From the NCBI RefSeq assembly GCF_002097535.1, contig NZ_CP020772.1:4053501-4117500 (forward strand): a stretch of 64,000 bases of DNA. Reading direction: 5' to 3'. The first letter of the stretch is position 1. The number at the start of each line of letters is the position of its first letter. The notes under the pieces were generated by a model. It did no database searches and was not told the DNA's origin. It worked only from the letters and a program-made list of their open reading frames with translations. Shown here piece after piece: positions 1 to 8,253 of this stretch. This stretch comes from Halobacillus mangrovi. Lineage in GTDB: Bacteria > Bacillota > Bacilli > Bacillales > Halobacillaceae. The position numbers were made by a program, and so were the translations under genes.

Positions 1-608
1 ATGTGGCCAAAGCGCTTAGCCCCTTAGTCGGTAGTGTCTTTGCTACGGACTTAACAAAAGACATGCTTCAAAATACAGCCACCCACCTTCGTACCCTTCC
101 GAACATTCATTTTGTTGTCGCTGATGCCGAAGCGCTGCCATTCCTTGACGAAAGTTTTGATGCGGTCACTTGTCGGATTGCTCCTCATCACTTCCCTTCA
201 CCGGAAACATTCATTACTGAGGTGGAACGTGTTTTGAAGCCTGGAGGATTTTTTTTAATGATTGATAATGTAGCCCCTCAAGATGAGAATCTTGACCATT
301 TTTACAATACTTTTGAAAAGATGCGGGATAAAAGCCACGTCCGCGCGTTAAAGGTATCTGAATGGAAGCAGCTTTTATGTGGTGCCGGTCTTTCTATAGA
401 ACAAGAACTTACGAGAAAAAAGACACTCCCTTTTCCAGATTGGGTTAAAAGGACTACAGATAACGATCAAGAACGCTTGAATGTCGAATGCTATTTTCAG
501 AATGCTGACGAAAAAGCTTTCTCTTATTTCTCTATTAAAAAAGAAAAAGACCGCATTCAATCATTCTCTATTGATGAGTGGATGGTTAAATCTATGAAAG
601 AAGCGTAA
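1..608 (+). CDS. Class I SAM-dependent methyltransferase, 5' truncated
   Basis: The reading frame is open to the left edge, so the N-terminus and probably the first SAM-binding glycine motif lie outside the window; the GTG at position 3 is unlikely to be the true start. What remains is about 201 residues of a Methyltransf_11/UbiE-like Rossmann fold. ATDLTKDML is the strand-2 acidic loop, VADAEALPF is the adenine-contacting acidic motif, SFDAVTCRIAPHHF is strand 4, and RVLKPGGFFLMID is the strand-5 motif typical of this family. The substrate cannot be told from the sequence. Expected to be a soluble cytoplasmic enzyme. It stands upstream of the bd oxidase genes but is separated from them by a hairpin. 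Confidence 0.85.
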   Translation, partial: VAKALSPLVGSVFATDLTKDMLQNTATHLRTLPNIHFVVADAEALPFLDESFDAVTCRIAPHHFPSPETFITEVERVLKPGGFFLMIDNVAPQDENLDHFYNTFEKMRDKSHVRALKVSEWKQLLCGAGLSIEQELTRKKTLPFPDWVKRTTDNDQERLNVECYFQNADEKAFSYFSIKKEKDRIQSFSIDEWMVKSMKEA

Positions 609-624
609 TACGAGTATAAAAAAG

Positions 625-673
625 ACCTCGCATTGGAAAAATAAGTTAGGTATAGACGAATTTAATGCGAGGT
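625..673 (+). promoter_or_regulatory. Hairpin covering the cydA ribosome binding site
   Basis: Perfect 10-bp inverted repeat, arms 625-634 and 664-673, with a 29-nt loop. The right arm contains the GAGGTG Shine-Dalgarno of the next gene, whose ATG is at 682. No T-run follows, so it is a poor intrinsic terminator. Sequestering the ribosome binding site is the natural reading, but that is inference. Confidence 0.5.
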
Positions 674-681
674 GTACATAT

Positions 682-2013
682 ATGGATGTTGTTGTCATGG
701 CCAGGGCTTTGTTCGGTACGTCCTTAGGATTTCATATTATTTACGCTACTTTAGGCGTCGGACTGCCCGTTATGATCATTATTGCTGAAGTCCTCTACTT
801 GATAAAAAAAGATTCCGATTATGCGTTGATGGCAAGACGATGGACGAAAGGGTTTGCGATATTGCTCGCAGTCTCGATCGCCTCAGGAACCATTGTCGGT
901 GTACTCATATCACTTTTGTTTCCAAACTTTATGGAGATCGTAGGGCAAGTCATCGCCCTTCCTTTCCAGATGGAGATATTTGCTTTCTTAATTGAAGCGG
1001 TTTTCATGTCGATTTATTTGTATGCAGCCGACCGTCTGCCTCCTTCACTGCGAATCGTCAGTATCATTTCTGTGGCAATCGGGGCCACGGCTTCTGCAAT
1101 ATTAATTACGGATGTACACGCGTGGATGAACACGCCTGCCGGGTTCAACATTACTCCAAATGGAGACATTACAGACATTGATGTATGGGCAGCATTCTTC
1201 AACCCAAGCTTCGGGGTTACGGCCATCCACGTAACGTTGTCTGCCTATATGACCGTCTCTTTTCTGATCGCTTCCATTGCAGCTTTACGATTAATGAGAA
1301 GGAAACTTTCAGCGGCAGAACGTAACTATCATAAAAAAGCATTGATGATCGCCCTTTATTTCGGAGCACTGACGTCTCTTGCGACAGCAATTAATGGTCA
1401 CGAAACAGCCCAGATGCTTCATGAGTACAATCCTCGAAAACTCGCAGCCGCCGAAGGGCTTTTTGAAACGACAAGGTACGCACCACTGTCAGTTGGTGGA
1501 TACACGTCTCTGGAAGATCAGCGAGTAAAGTACGCAATTGAAATTCCGAATGGGCTTAGCTTCCTTGCTGGAGATCGGTTTGATACAGAGGTACTTGGCC
1601 TTAACGAATGGCCGCAAGAACTTTGGCCGCCTCTTTATGTCCACGTCCTCTTCAACGTGATGGTGGGAATAGGCACCGTACTGATCTTAATCGCTTTGCT
1701 TGCTCTGTTCTGGAAGCATGTCTTGAAAAAAGAGTTCCCAGGCTGGATGCTCGCTGTCCTTGTCGTCAGTGGACCGTTAGCATTGATTGCGATAGAAGCT
1801 GGCTGGTGCTTCAGTTGTATCGGAAGACAGCCATGGACGATCACTGATGTTCTTAGAACAGGGGAAGCGGCGACGAAGTCAAACAGTGTGAATATCCTGT
1901 TTTACTTATTCTTAATCCTGTACGTCACGTTGCTGTTTGTTACAGGCTTTATTATGAGACATTACTTTAAACGAAACCCTGTGAGCAACGATTTAGCTAA
2001 AGGGTCTTCATAG
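682..2013 (+). CDS. cydA: Cytochrome bd-type quinol oxidase subunit I (CydA/YthA-like)
   Basis: Heme-bearing subunit I of a bd-type oxidase, an integral membrane protein that oxidises quinol and reduces O2. 443 residues with about nine hydrophobic helices. The short Q-loop suggests the YthA type rather than the canonical long-loop CydA. The N-terminal His (GFHIIYATLG), the AIHVTLSAY His, the NVMVG Met and the two Glu of MEIFAFLIEA match known heme and proton-channel positions. KLAAAE keeps the Lys and Glu associated with quinol binding. The usual GWxxxExGRQPW motif reads GWCFSCIGRQPW at residues 374-385, so Cys379 replaces the conserved heme-associated Glu. GAGGTG lies 7 nt before the ATG. 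Followed 15 bp later by subunit II. Confidence 0.9.
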   Translation: MDVVVMARALFGTSLGFHIIYATLGVGLPVMIIIAEVLYLIKKDSDYALMARRWTKGFAILLAVSIASGTIVGVLISLLFPNFMEIVGQVIALPFQMEIFAFLIEAVFMSIYLYAADRLPPSLRIVSIISVAIGATASAILITDVHAWMNTPAGFNITPNGDITDIDVWAAFFNPSFGVTAIHVTLSAYMTVSFLIASIAALRLMRRKLSAAERNYHKKALMIALYFGALTSLATAINGHETAQMLHEYNPRKLAAAEGLFETTRYAPLSVGGYTSLEDQRVKYAIEIPNGLSFLAGDRFDTEVLGLNEWPQELWPPLYVHVLFNVMVGIGTVLILIALLALFWKHVLKKEFPGWMLAVLVVSGPLALIAIEAGWCFSCIGRQPWTITDVLRTGEAATKSNSVNILFYLFLILYVTLLFVTGFIMRHYFKRNPVSNDLAKGSS

Positions 2014-2028
2014 AAAGGAGATGAGCCT

Positions 2029-3054
2029 ATGGAAGCTGCTGCACTAGCGATTACTATACTTTGGAGCTTGCTATTCGTTTACGCTATCCTTGGATCGCTC
2101 GACTTTGGAGCAGGGTTCTGGGGAATGATTTATGGAAAAAACAATCAAACAAGCGCTTCACAGATTGCCAACCGTTTCTTGTCTCCGACATGGGAAATTA
2201 CGAACGTATTTTTAGTTATTTTCGTTGTATCGGTCGTTTCTTTTTTTCCATTTGCCACAACACTTTTAAGTAGTATTTTACTCGTACCTGTAGCTCTCGG
2301 GCTTTTATTATTAACGATTCGTACGACGTTCATGGTTTTCGAACACCATGCTCAAAGGTTTCGTGAACTGTTACGGGTCACATCAGGGTTCACAGGTCTT
2401 TTGATTCCTGCTTTATTAGTTAGTATTCTGCCGATTACCTTAGGTGGATTTGTTGAGTTTGAAAATGAATATCCTCGTCTCCATTATGGAGAGCTTCTAA
2501 CACACCCGACCCTCTACATGCATATTGCGTTTGGGTTGACTACTGAATTGTTCATCTCAGCTGTATTTCTGATGGATTACGCTAAAGAAGCAGATGACTG
2601 GAGCGCGTATTATACGTTCCGCAAGCATGCGATTTGGCTTGGCCCTGTTTCTATCGCCGTTGCCGTACTGACTATTGGTACCTTCCCGGCAGAGGCAGCC
2701 TGGATTGTTGAAAACATTGAAGCGAATTGGCTGTGGTTCGGTCTTTCCATTGTGTTTTTTCTGATCGGTTATGGATTTCTGTTTATAAAAAGAACAGATG
2801 GCACCCGTGGATGGGCACGTCTAGCTGTCATATCGATCATTTTGCAATATGGAATTGCGATCTATGCATATGGATCTGCTCACTTGCCCTATCTCGTCTA
2901 TCCAGTTTTGACCGTGGAAGAGGGATTTGCAGACCCATCGATGTTCTACAATATGCTCATCATTTACAGCATCGGATTTGGCATCCTAATCCCAGCATTC
3001 ATCCTATTCTGGCGACTCTTCCTAAAAGACCGCCGCTACTTAAAACAAGAATAA
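2029..3054 (+). CDS. cydB: Cytochrome bd-type quinol oxidase subunit II (CydB/YthB-like)
   Basis: Second membrane subunit of the bd-type oxidase, partner of the preceding gene. 341 residues with eight or nine hydrophobic helices. The N-terminal segment GSLDFGAGFWG matches the CydB signature around the conserved Asp, and SPTWEITNVFLV corresponds to the conserved W-E-x-N-x-V stretch. A strong AAAGGAGATGAG ribosome binding site precedes the ATG. The gene ends in front of a very strong intrinsic terminator, so the oxidase is probably a two-gene unit. No assembly factors (cydC/D) follow it; a cydC-like gene is found only at the right edge of the window. Confidence 0.92.
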   Translation: MEAAALAITILWSLLFVYAILGSLDFGAGFWGMIYGKNNQTSASQIANRFLSPTWEITNVFLVIFVVSVVSFFPFATTLLSSILLVPVALGLLLLTIRTTFMVFEHHAQRFRELLRVTSGFTGLLIPALLVSILPITLGGFVEFENEYPRLHYGELLTHPTLYMHIAFGLTTELFISAVFLMDYAKEADDWSAYYTFRKHAIWLGPVSIAVAVLTIGTFPAEAAWIVENIEANWLWFGLSIVFFLIGYGFLFIKRTDGTRGWARLAVISIILQYGIAIYAYGSAHLPYLVYPVLTVEEGFADPSMFYNMLIIYSIGFGILIPAFILFWRLFLKDRRYLKQE

Positions 3055-3061
3055 TTGGTAT

Positions 3062-3115
3062 AAACTGTAAGACCTGAGGATCCATGATTTGGATCCTCAG
3101 GTCTTACAGTTTTTA
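3062..3115 (+). terminator. Intrinsic terminator after cydB
   Basis: Perfect 22-bp inverted repeat (3062-3083 and 3091-3112) with a 7-nt loop, followed by T residues. An unusually long and perfect stem. Confidence 0.9.
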
Positions 3116-3199
3116 ACATAACACCCCACCCCATATTGTTTATTACAGTTCAATAATTGGGTACATGGTAGTATCTGAATGGATTGAAGGAGTGAGAAC

Positions 3200-4138
3200 A
3201 TGCAGGAACTTACCACCCAATACTTAGAAGAGGCCATCGAAGACAGTAAACCCTATGCCTCTTCAGGGAATGTAAATATGAACATCCCTGACTTTGATGA
3301 AACTATGAAAGACAGACTCGGCGTATCGATCATCACGACAGATCAAGATAGTTATACAGCAGGAGAATATAATCAATACGTACCAATGCAAAGCACATCC
3401 AAAATCATCGGACTTATGCTCGCTCTTCAAGACTTCGGAAAAGATCGAGTCTTTCAAACTGTAGGAATGGAGCCGATGGGCGACTTTTTTAACTCCATCA
3501 GTCAGCTTGAATCTTATGATACAAATAAACCATTCAATCCAATGATTAACGCAGGAGCTATTGCTATTGCTGCTTTGATCAAAGGACAAAGTGTAGAAAA
3601 TCGCTTTAGTCGCTATATGAATTTCCTGAAAGAAATAACAGAGCATGAAGATCTACAAATGAGCGAGGACGTTTATGAAGCAGAAAGAGCGAACGGTGCA
3701 AGAAATCGGTCTCTCGCCTATTTTATGCAAAGTACAGGCACTCTTGTAACAGATGTCGAGGAAGCCCTCGATCTTTATTTCCGTATGAACTCCGTCATGA
3801 TGTGCTGCGAAGACTTCGCCCGAATCGGCCTGTTTTTAGCACGCGGAGGAAGATCGCCAAATAGCGAGGAAAAGCTTATCCCGTCACATCATCTTCGCAC
3901 CGTTAAAGCGATTATGATGACTTCAGGAATGTATAATTCTTCAGGACATTACGCAGTGGAAGCTGGTATACCATGTAAAAGCGGCGTATCTGGAAGCATC
4001 ATCGGTTCCATCCCCGGGCGCATGGGAATTGGCGTTATTGGTCCTGCTATTGACGAAAAAGGTAACTCGACCGCTGGCGGCGCATTAATTAAGAAACTTT
4101 CGCAAGACTTGAATTTAAACATGTTCGGGATCGATTAA
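3200..4138 (+). CDS. glsA: Glutaminase
   Basis: Converts L-glutamine to L-glutamate and ammonia in the cytoplasm. 312 residues, the usual length for the bacterial glutaminase family with a beta-lactamase-like fold. The catalytic Ser-x-x-Lys is at S65-T-S-K68 (MQSTSK), followed by the family motifs NPMINAGAI and the C-terminal CKSGVSGSI and GRMGIGVIGP. The ATG follows GGAGTGAG. The stretch 3055-3199 before it contains only the cydB terminator. In halophiles glutamate can serve as a compatible solute or its precursor, but nothing here shows that role directly. It stands 20 bp ahead of a DUF4385 gene and may be co-transcribed with it. Confidence 0.95.
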   Translation: MQELTTQYLEEAIEDSKPYASSGNVNMNIPDFDETMKDRLGVSIITTDQDSYTAGEYNQYVPMQSTSKIIGLMLALQDFGKDRVFQTVGMEPMGDFFNSISQLESYDTNKPFNPMINAGAIAIAALIKGQSVENRFSRYMNFLKEITEHEDLQMSEDVYEAERANGARNRSLAYFMQSTGTLVTDVEEALDLYFRMNSVMMCCEDFARIGLFLARGGRSPNSEEKLIPSHHLRTVKAIMMTSGMYNSSGHYAVEAGIPCKSGVSGSIIGSIPGRMGIGVIGPAIDEKGNSTAGGALIKKLSQDLNLNMFGID

Positions 4139-4158
4139 CTCTATAAAGGAGCTTGAAA

Positions 4159-4605
4159 ATGGCTTTTGATTACTCCATTGACTTTAATAATACAGACTTC
4201 CGGAAAAATCCTGAAAAATATCGAGTGGGGCGCGGCGAGCAGGGCGTGTTATTAGTGGAACCGTACAAAAGCGAGATCCTCGAACACTGGCGTTTCAAAA
4301 CACCAGAGATCGCTAAAGAATCGTCAGAAAAAATTTATCAGATGTTCCTGGATTATAAAAAGGAAGATGACTTTGTCGGCATGGATATGGCGAGGAAATT
4401 CCTGCAAATGGGGTACACACGCTCCCGTCGCTATGCTAATTACAAAGGTGGGAAAAAATACGATGAAGACGGTAATATAAATGAACGTGAGATCGACAAG
4501 GAAAAGGCCAAGTCAGCAGAGATATTTGAGGAGAAGTGGATTAAAGCAAGAGAAGACGAAGAATATTTAGCTAAGAAAAAAACTCACCAAAAAGAATACG
4601 GTTGA
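4159..4605 (+). CDS. DUF4385 family protein
   Basis: 148 residues, soluble and charged, with no signal peptide or membrane segment. The run FRKNPEKYRVGRGEQGV and later WRFKTPEIA and KFLQMGYTRSRRYAN resemble a conserved bacterial family I recall as DUF4385, whose function is unknown. The C-terminal third is Lys/Glu-rich and likely helical. I chose the ATG at 4159 because AAAGGAG (4145-4151) is 7 nt before it; the in-frame TTG at 4153 is too close to that site. It lies 20 bp after glsA, so the two may share a transcript. Confidence 0.75.
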   Translation: MAFDYSIDFNNTDFRKNPEKYRVGRGEQGVLLVEPYKSEILEHWRFKTPEIAKESSEKIYQMFLDYKKEDDFVGMDMARKFLQMGYTRSRRYANYKGGKKYDEDGNINEREIDKEKAKSAEIFEEKWIKAREDEEYLAKKKTHQKEYG

Positions 4606-4668
4606 TACTGACAAATAAGCCCTTCAGATAATTTATATCGGAATTAACATGATAAGGAGCAAAATTTC

Positions 4669-5001
4669 TTGAAAATCCCTTTCCTCGTCTTAAGCTTAGG
4701 ACTGATGCTTGCCTCCTGGGGCCTCGGAATCTACTTTATCTCTATCCTCTACACACCTGCCCTCATCATCCCTCTTTTCGATCAATTTTTGTGGATGAGT
4801 GAAGTGAAGGGCTTGTTAGGTCTAACCATACTATTCACAGTCATCACGTTGCCGATACTTGGATTTTTATTCAAAACGAGAGCTGCTGTATCTAACAAAA
4901 AAAGTCGATATACCTTGCTTATCAGTAACTACGCAATCTGGCTTGCCATCGTTGCTTCCCAGTTGAAAATCACCGCTTATAACTTAGGAATCTGCCACTG
5001 A
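4669..5001 (+). CDS. Small membrane protein of unknown function
   Basis: 110 residues with three clear hydrophobic helices (about residues 5-30, 43-66 and 80-100) and a short C-terminal tail ending ICH. I recognise no family. The TTG start is supported by AAGGAG a suitable distance upstream; no ATG fits. It sits alone between the DUF4385 gene and another hypothetical gene, with 60-110 bp gaps on each side. Confidence 0.6.
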   Translation: MKIPFLVLSLGLMLASWGLGIYFISILYTPALIIPLFDQFLWMSEVKGLLGLTILFTVITLPILGFLFKTRAAVSNKKSRYTLLISNYAIWLAIVASQLKITAYNLGICH

Positions 5002-5115
5002 CTAGTAAGTGCGAAGTTCTCTCTTTTACAACTACAGCGCCTACCTTCGTTCCAATTAATTTTAAAAGGGAACTCCATCCTTTTATCGAACTTCCCTAGT
5101 AGGAGGTGGTAAGGA

Positions 5116-5523
5116 ATGGAATTTCACTCTTTTTATGAAACATTCAAAGAAGGAGCCCGTAAACATGACTTAGGTTTTCTAAAAGAGACGATATCTGATC
5201 AATTAGTGGCAAGAGAAATTCGTCAGGACGAAGTGATCGACTACTCTTATGAGGATTCGATTGAAGGTTGGAAACAAGCTTTTGAATACTTTCAGGATAA
5301 GGATATGATATGGATTTATACCGACCATAGCCTGACCGAATTAAAGGAAAATGAATGGTTGGCTTCCTTCTGGGTATCGATTGAACTGGAAGGAGAACTT
5401 CTAGATTCGTCCAACCTCTTTTTTAATACATATAAACAAGAGAAAGGCACATGGCAACTTGTACGAACGTACATTGAAGCTGGCGTTCAGACACCTGAGA
5501 GTGTAAAAGTAACTATACGATAA
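5116..5523 (+). CDS. Hypothetical protein, possibly NTF2/SnoaL-like
   Basis: 135 residues, acidic, no signal peptide. The layout (helical N-terminal half beginning EFHSFYETFKEG, then alternating strands such as WLASFWVSIELEGE and NLFFNTYKQEKGTWQLVRTYIE) is what an NTF2/SnoaL-like cone fold would look like. That is a pattern impression rather than a family match. AGGAGGTGG precedes the ATG. A terminator follows immediately, so the gene is probably monocistronic. Confidence 0.6.
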   Translation: MEFHSFYETFKEGARKHDLGFLKETISDQLVAREIRQDEVIDYSYEDSIEGWKQAFEYFQDKDMIWIYTDHSLTELKENEWLASFWVSIELEGELLDSSNLFFNTYKQEKGTWQLVRTYIEAGVQTPESVKVTIR

Positions 5524-5529
5524 TTCCTG

Positions 5530-5559
5530 AACCGCTCATTTTGGTATGAGCGGTTTTTA
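5530..5559 (+). terminator. Intrinsic terminator
   Basis: 10-bp arms 5530-5539 and 5546-5555 followed by a T-run; ends the 5116-5523 transcript. Confidence 0.85.
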
Positions 5560-5678
5560 GGTTTCATTTGTCTTCCATCCAACGTCCCCAATTCCCAGTT
5601 GCTAATCTTCTGAATAATCCCTCCTCTATTAAATCTTATACCTAAAGACGGATTTTTCTAAAAATTCTTGCTGTTCTA

Positions 5679-5707
5679 TTGTCAAATGGAAGTGAGTAGT
5701 GTACATT
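5679..5707 (+). promoter_or_regulatory. Sigma-A-type promoter of the methionine operon
   Basis: TTGTCA at 5679-5684 and TACATT at 5702-5707 with a 17-bp spacer, ending about 43 bp before the SAM riboswitch. The rest of the gap 5560-5938 is taken up by the riboswitch. Confidence 0.6.
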
Positions 5708-5749
5708 AGGGAGAAAGAATTTCCCAAATGAATAGTGATGAATCCATTT

Positions 5750-5909
5750 CTTATCAAGAGAGGCAGAGGGACTGGCCCTGTGAAGCCTCAGCAACCACTG
5801 GTAGATCCAGTAAGGTGCTACGTCCAGCAAGTTGTGACCCAACTTGGAAGATAAGAAGAAGATCGGAAAGTTAAAGTCTTCTTCTTAAGAAGGCTTTTTT
5901 TATTTTTCA
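5750..5909 (+). promoter_or_regulatory. SAM-I (S-box) riboswitch with terminator
   Basis: The aptamer spans 5750-5855. P1 is CTTATC pairing with GATAAG. The conserved GAGGGACTGGCCC, the GAAGCCTCAGCAACC core, AGGTGCTA and the P4 CCAGCAAG ... CTTGG segments are all present in S-box order. A terminator follows: arms 5873-5882 and 5888-5897, then a T-rich run to 5909. The 3' side of P1 (about 5853-5862, AAGAAGAAGA) is complementary to 5877-5886 inside the terminator and makes a clear antiterminator. High SAM should therefore end transcription before metI. Confidence 0.95.
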
Positions 5910-5938
5910 ATTACATGTTTTAAAAAAGGAGAATGACG

Positions 5939-7060
5939 ATGAACACCCCTCATACAGATACAAAATTTGTGCAAACTGGTAATCGAAACGAGGATCCTAC
6001 AGGTGCGATCAACCCTCCCGTGTACTTTTCTACTCCTTATCGCCATAAGGGAATCGGGCAATCGACGGGGTTTGATTACTCGAGAACAGGCAATCCAACG
6101 CGAAAAATTTTAGAACAGTCGATCGCAGACATCGAGGAAGGAAAAGCTGGTTTCGCCTTTAGTTCCGGAATGGCGGCGATTCAAACGGCACTCTCCCTCT
6201 TCAAACAAGGAGATGAAATACTCGTTTCAGAGGATTTGTATGGAGGGACTTATCGCTTGTTCGAACACATAACGGAACAGTCTGGAGTGATTTTTCAATA
6301 CTGTGCCAGTCAGAACTTATCAGGGCTGAAAGATTTACTTACCCCGAATACGAAGGCGGTTTATATCGAGACACCTACCAATCCACTTATGCATGTAGCA
6401 GATATTCCTGAGATTGCTCGTTTTACCAAAGAACATCAGCTGTTGTTGATTGTCGATAATACACTCTACACTCCCCTACTTCAGCAGCCGCTGAAAGAAG
6501 GTGCAGATGTCGTTATTCACAGTGCAACGAAATACCTTGGAGGTCATAACGATGTACTGGCTGGTCTCCTGGTAGCGGAAGATGAAGAAATTTGCGAAAA
6601 GCTCGCCTTTCATCAAAACACCTCAGGAGCCGTGTTATCCCCTTTTGATTGTTGGCTGTTAATGAGAGGGATGAAAACTTTACCGCTTCGCATGAGGCAG
6701 CACGAGGCAAACGCCAAAGCCATTGTAGAATACTTGGAAAATCACGATGCTATTTCAGATGTTTTATATCCCGGTCAAGGCGGGATGATCTCTTTCCGCT
6801 TACAAGAAGAAGCCTGGGTCGATCCATTCCTAAGCCATCTGAAAGTCATCAGTTTTGCTGAAAGTCTTGGCGGTGTGGAAAGTTTCATTACGTATCCTGC
6901 CACACAGACGCATGCAGATATTCCGGAGGAAACGAGAACCTCTTACGGTGTATGCAACCGGTTATTGCGCTTCTCTGTAGGGGTGGAGCATATTGACGAC
7001 TTGATTTATGACCTTGATCAAACACTTGCCAACTTGAAAAAGGAGGAGACGATCAAATGA
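5939..7060 (+). CDS. metI: Cystathionine gamma-synthase / O-acetylhomoserine (thiol)-lyase MetI
   Basis: PLP enzyme of the Cys/Met metabolism family. It joins an activated homoserine with cysteine (or sulfide) in methionine synthesis. 373 residues, matching B. subtilis MetI in length and closely in sequence as I recall it (YRHKGIGQSTGFDYSRTGNPTR, FSSGMAAIQTALSLF). The PLP lysine is in HSATKYLGGHND. The ATG at 5939 was chosen over the one at 5933 because AAAGGAG (5925-5931) leaves only 1 nt before the latter. First gene of the S-box operon; its stop overlaps the metC start by 4 bp. Confidence 0.95.
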   Translation: MNTPHTDTKFVQTGNRNEDPTGAINPPVYFSTPYRHKGIGQSTGFDYSRTGNPTRKILEQSIADIEEGKAGFAFSSGMAAIQTALSLFKQGDEILVSEDLYGGTYRLFEHITEQSGVIFQYCASQNLSGLKDLLTPNTKAVYIETPTNPLMHVADIPEIARFTKEHQLLLIVDNTLYTPLLQQPLKEGADVVIHSATKYLGGHNDVLAGLLVAEDEEICEKLAFHQNTSGAVLSPFDCWLLMRGMKTLPLRMRQHEANAKAIVEYLENHDAISDVLYPGQGGMISFRLQEEAWVDPFLSHLKVISFAESLGGVESFITYPATQTHADIPEETRTSYGVCNRLLRFSVGVEHIDDLIYDLDQTLANLKKEETIK

Positions 7061-8253
7061 CTGATTATTCTTTGCAGACACGCCTGCTTCATAATGACCA
7101 TAAATTCGATAAGCAAACTGGTGCTGTCAGCGTCCCCATTCAGCAGGCATCGACGTTTCACCAGATTGACTTTGATGAACCAGGAAAATATGATTACAGC
7201 CGCTCAGGCAACCCGACGAGAGAAGCTTTAGAAGATGCTATCGCGGGGCTTGAAAATGGTACAAAAGGATTTGCGTTCGCCTCAGGCATGGCAGCCATCT
7301 CCACCTCTTTCATGCTTTTATCTCAAGGCGATCATGTGGTGATTTCAGAGGATGTCTACGGTGGTACTTTCCGTATCATCCATGATGTTCTTCACAGGTT
7401 TGGAATCGATCACACATTCGTGGATATGACCGATCTGCATTCAGTCGCTACAGCGATTCGCCCGAATACGAAACTTTTATATATCGAAACACCTTCCAAT
7501 CCATTGTTAAAGATTACAGACATTCAAGCGGTTGCTAAACTTGCAAAAGCGAATGACTGCTTAACATTCGTTGATAACACGTTCATGACACCAGCGCTTC
7601 AACAGCCTTTGGATCTTGGCGCAGACCTCGTGCTTCACAGTGCAACGAAGTTCATTGCCGGACACAGTGATGTTGTAGCTGGTCTTGCAGCGACCAATAA
7701 CCAAGAAGTAGCTGAGAAACTATCATTCTTACAAAACTCGTTCGGATCCATTCTTGGGGCACACGATTCCTGGCTCGTGTTACGAGGGCTTAAAACGCTC
7801 CATTGCCGATTGAATCAATCCGCAGCGTCTGCACTTACCATTGCAGAATTTTTAGCAAAGCATCCACTTGTGGAGGAAGTTTATTATCCTGGCTTTACTG
7901 CCCATCCCGGTTACTTCACTCATACGTACCAAAGCAAGGGGGCAGGAGCTGTTCTGTCGTTCCGTTTGAAGGACGAAGAGGCCGTAAGACAATTGACAAA
8001 GCATATGGAGATTCCAGTGTATGCTGTCAGCTTGGGAGCGGTGGAGTCGATCCTCTCCTATCCAGCCCGTATGTCCCATGCATCTATGCCTCCTGAAGAA
8101 CGTAGAAAACGCGGCATTACAGATGGACTGCTTCGGTTATCTGTAGGTCTTGAGAATCCAGAAGATCTTATTGAGGACTTCAAGCAGGCTTTTCAATATT
8201 TGGACCAACGGCCTAAAGTGGCAGATTGGGGGATTTCACGTGAAGCTAAATGA
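7057..8253 (+). CDS. metC: Cystathionine beta-lyase MetC
   Basis: PLP-dependent cleavage of cystathionine to homocysteine, pyruvate and ammonia. 398 residues, same fold family as MetI and clearly a paralogue of it. Motifs are [30 protein letters not shown], the PLP lysine in [14 protein letters not shown], and the C-terminal [13 protein letters not shown] and [18 protein letters not shown] typical of Bacillus MetC. It overlaps metI by 4 bp (ATGA) and yitJ by 14 bp, so translation is probably coupled. Its expression should follow the SAM riboswitch. Confidence 0.95.
   Translation: MTDYSLQTRLLHNDHKFDKQTGAVSVPIQQASTFHQIDFDEPGKYDYSRSGNPTREALEDAIAGLENGTKGFAFASGMAAISTSFMLLSQGDHVVISEDVYGGTFRIIHDVLHRFGIDHTFVDMTDLHSVATAIRPNTKLLYIETPSNPLLKITDIQAVAKLAKANDCLTFVDNTFMTPALQQPLDLGADLVLHSATKFIAGHSDVVAGLAATNNQEVAEKLSFLQNSFGSILGAHDSWLVLRGLKTLHCRLNQSAASALTIAEFLAKHPLVEEVYYPGFTAHPGYFTHTYQSKGAGAVLSFRLKDEEAVRQLTKHMEIPVYAVSLGAVESILSYPARMSHASMPPEERRKRGITDGLLRLSVGLENPEDLIEDFKQAFQYLDQRPKVADWGISREAK

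Noticed and set aside
682..3054. Idea that cydAB was split from its cydCD partner at the right end of the window
   Set aside because: The pair here looks like the YthAB type, and the cydC-like gene continues beyond 64000 where a canonical cydAB-cydD could lie, so no split can be claimed.
8150..8239. Extended N-terminus for the yitJ product
   Set aside because: These 30 codons are out of frame with metC and unlike the family; the GTG at 8240 with GGGGGA fits length and domain start.
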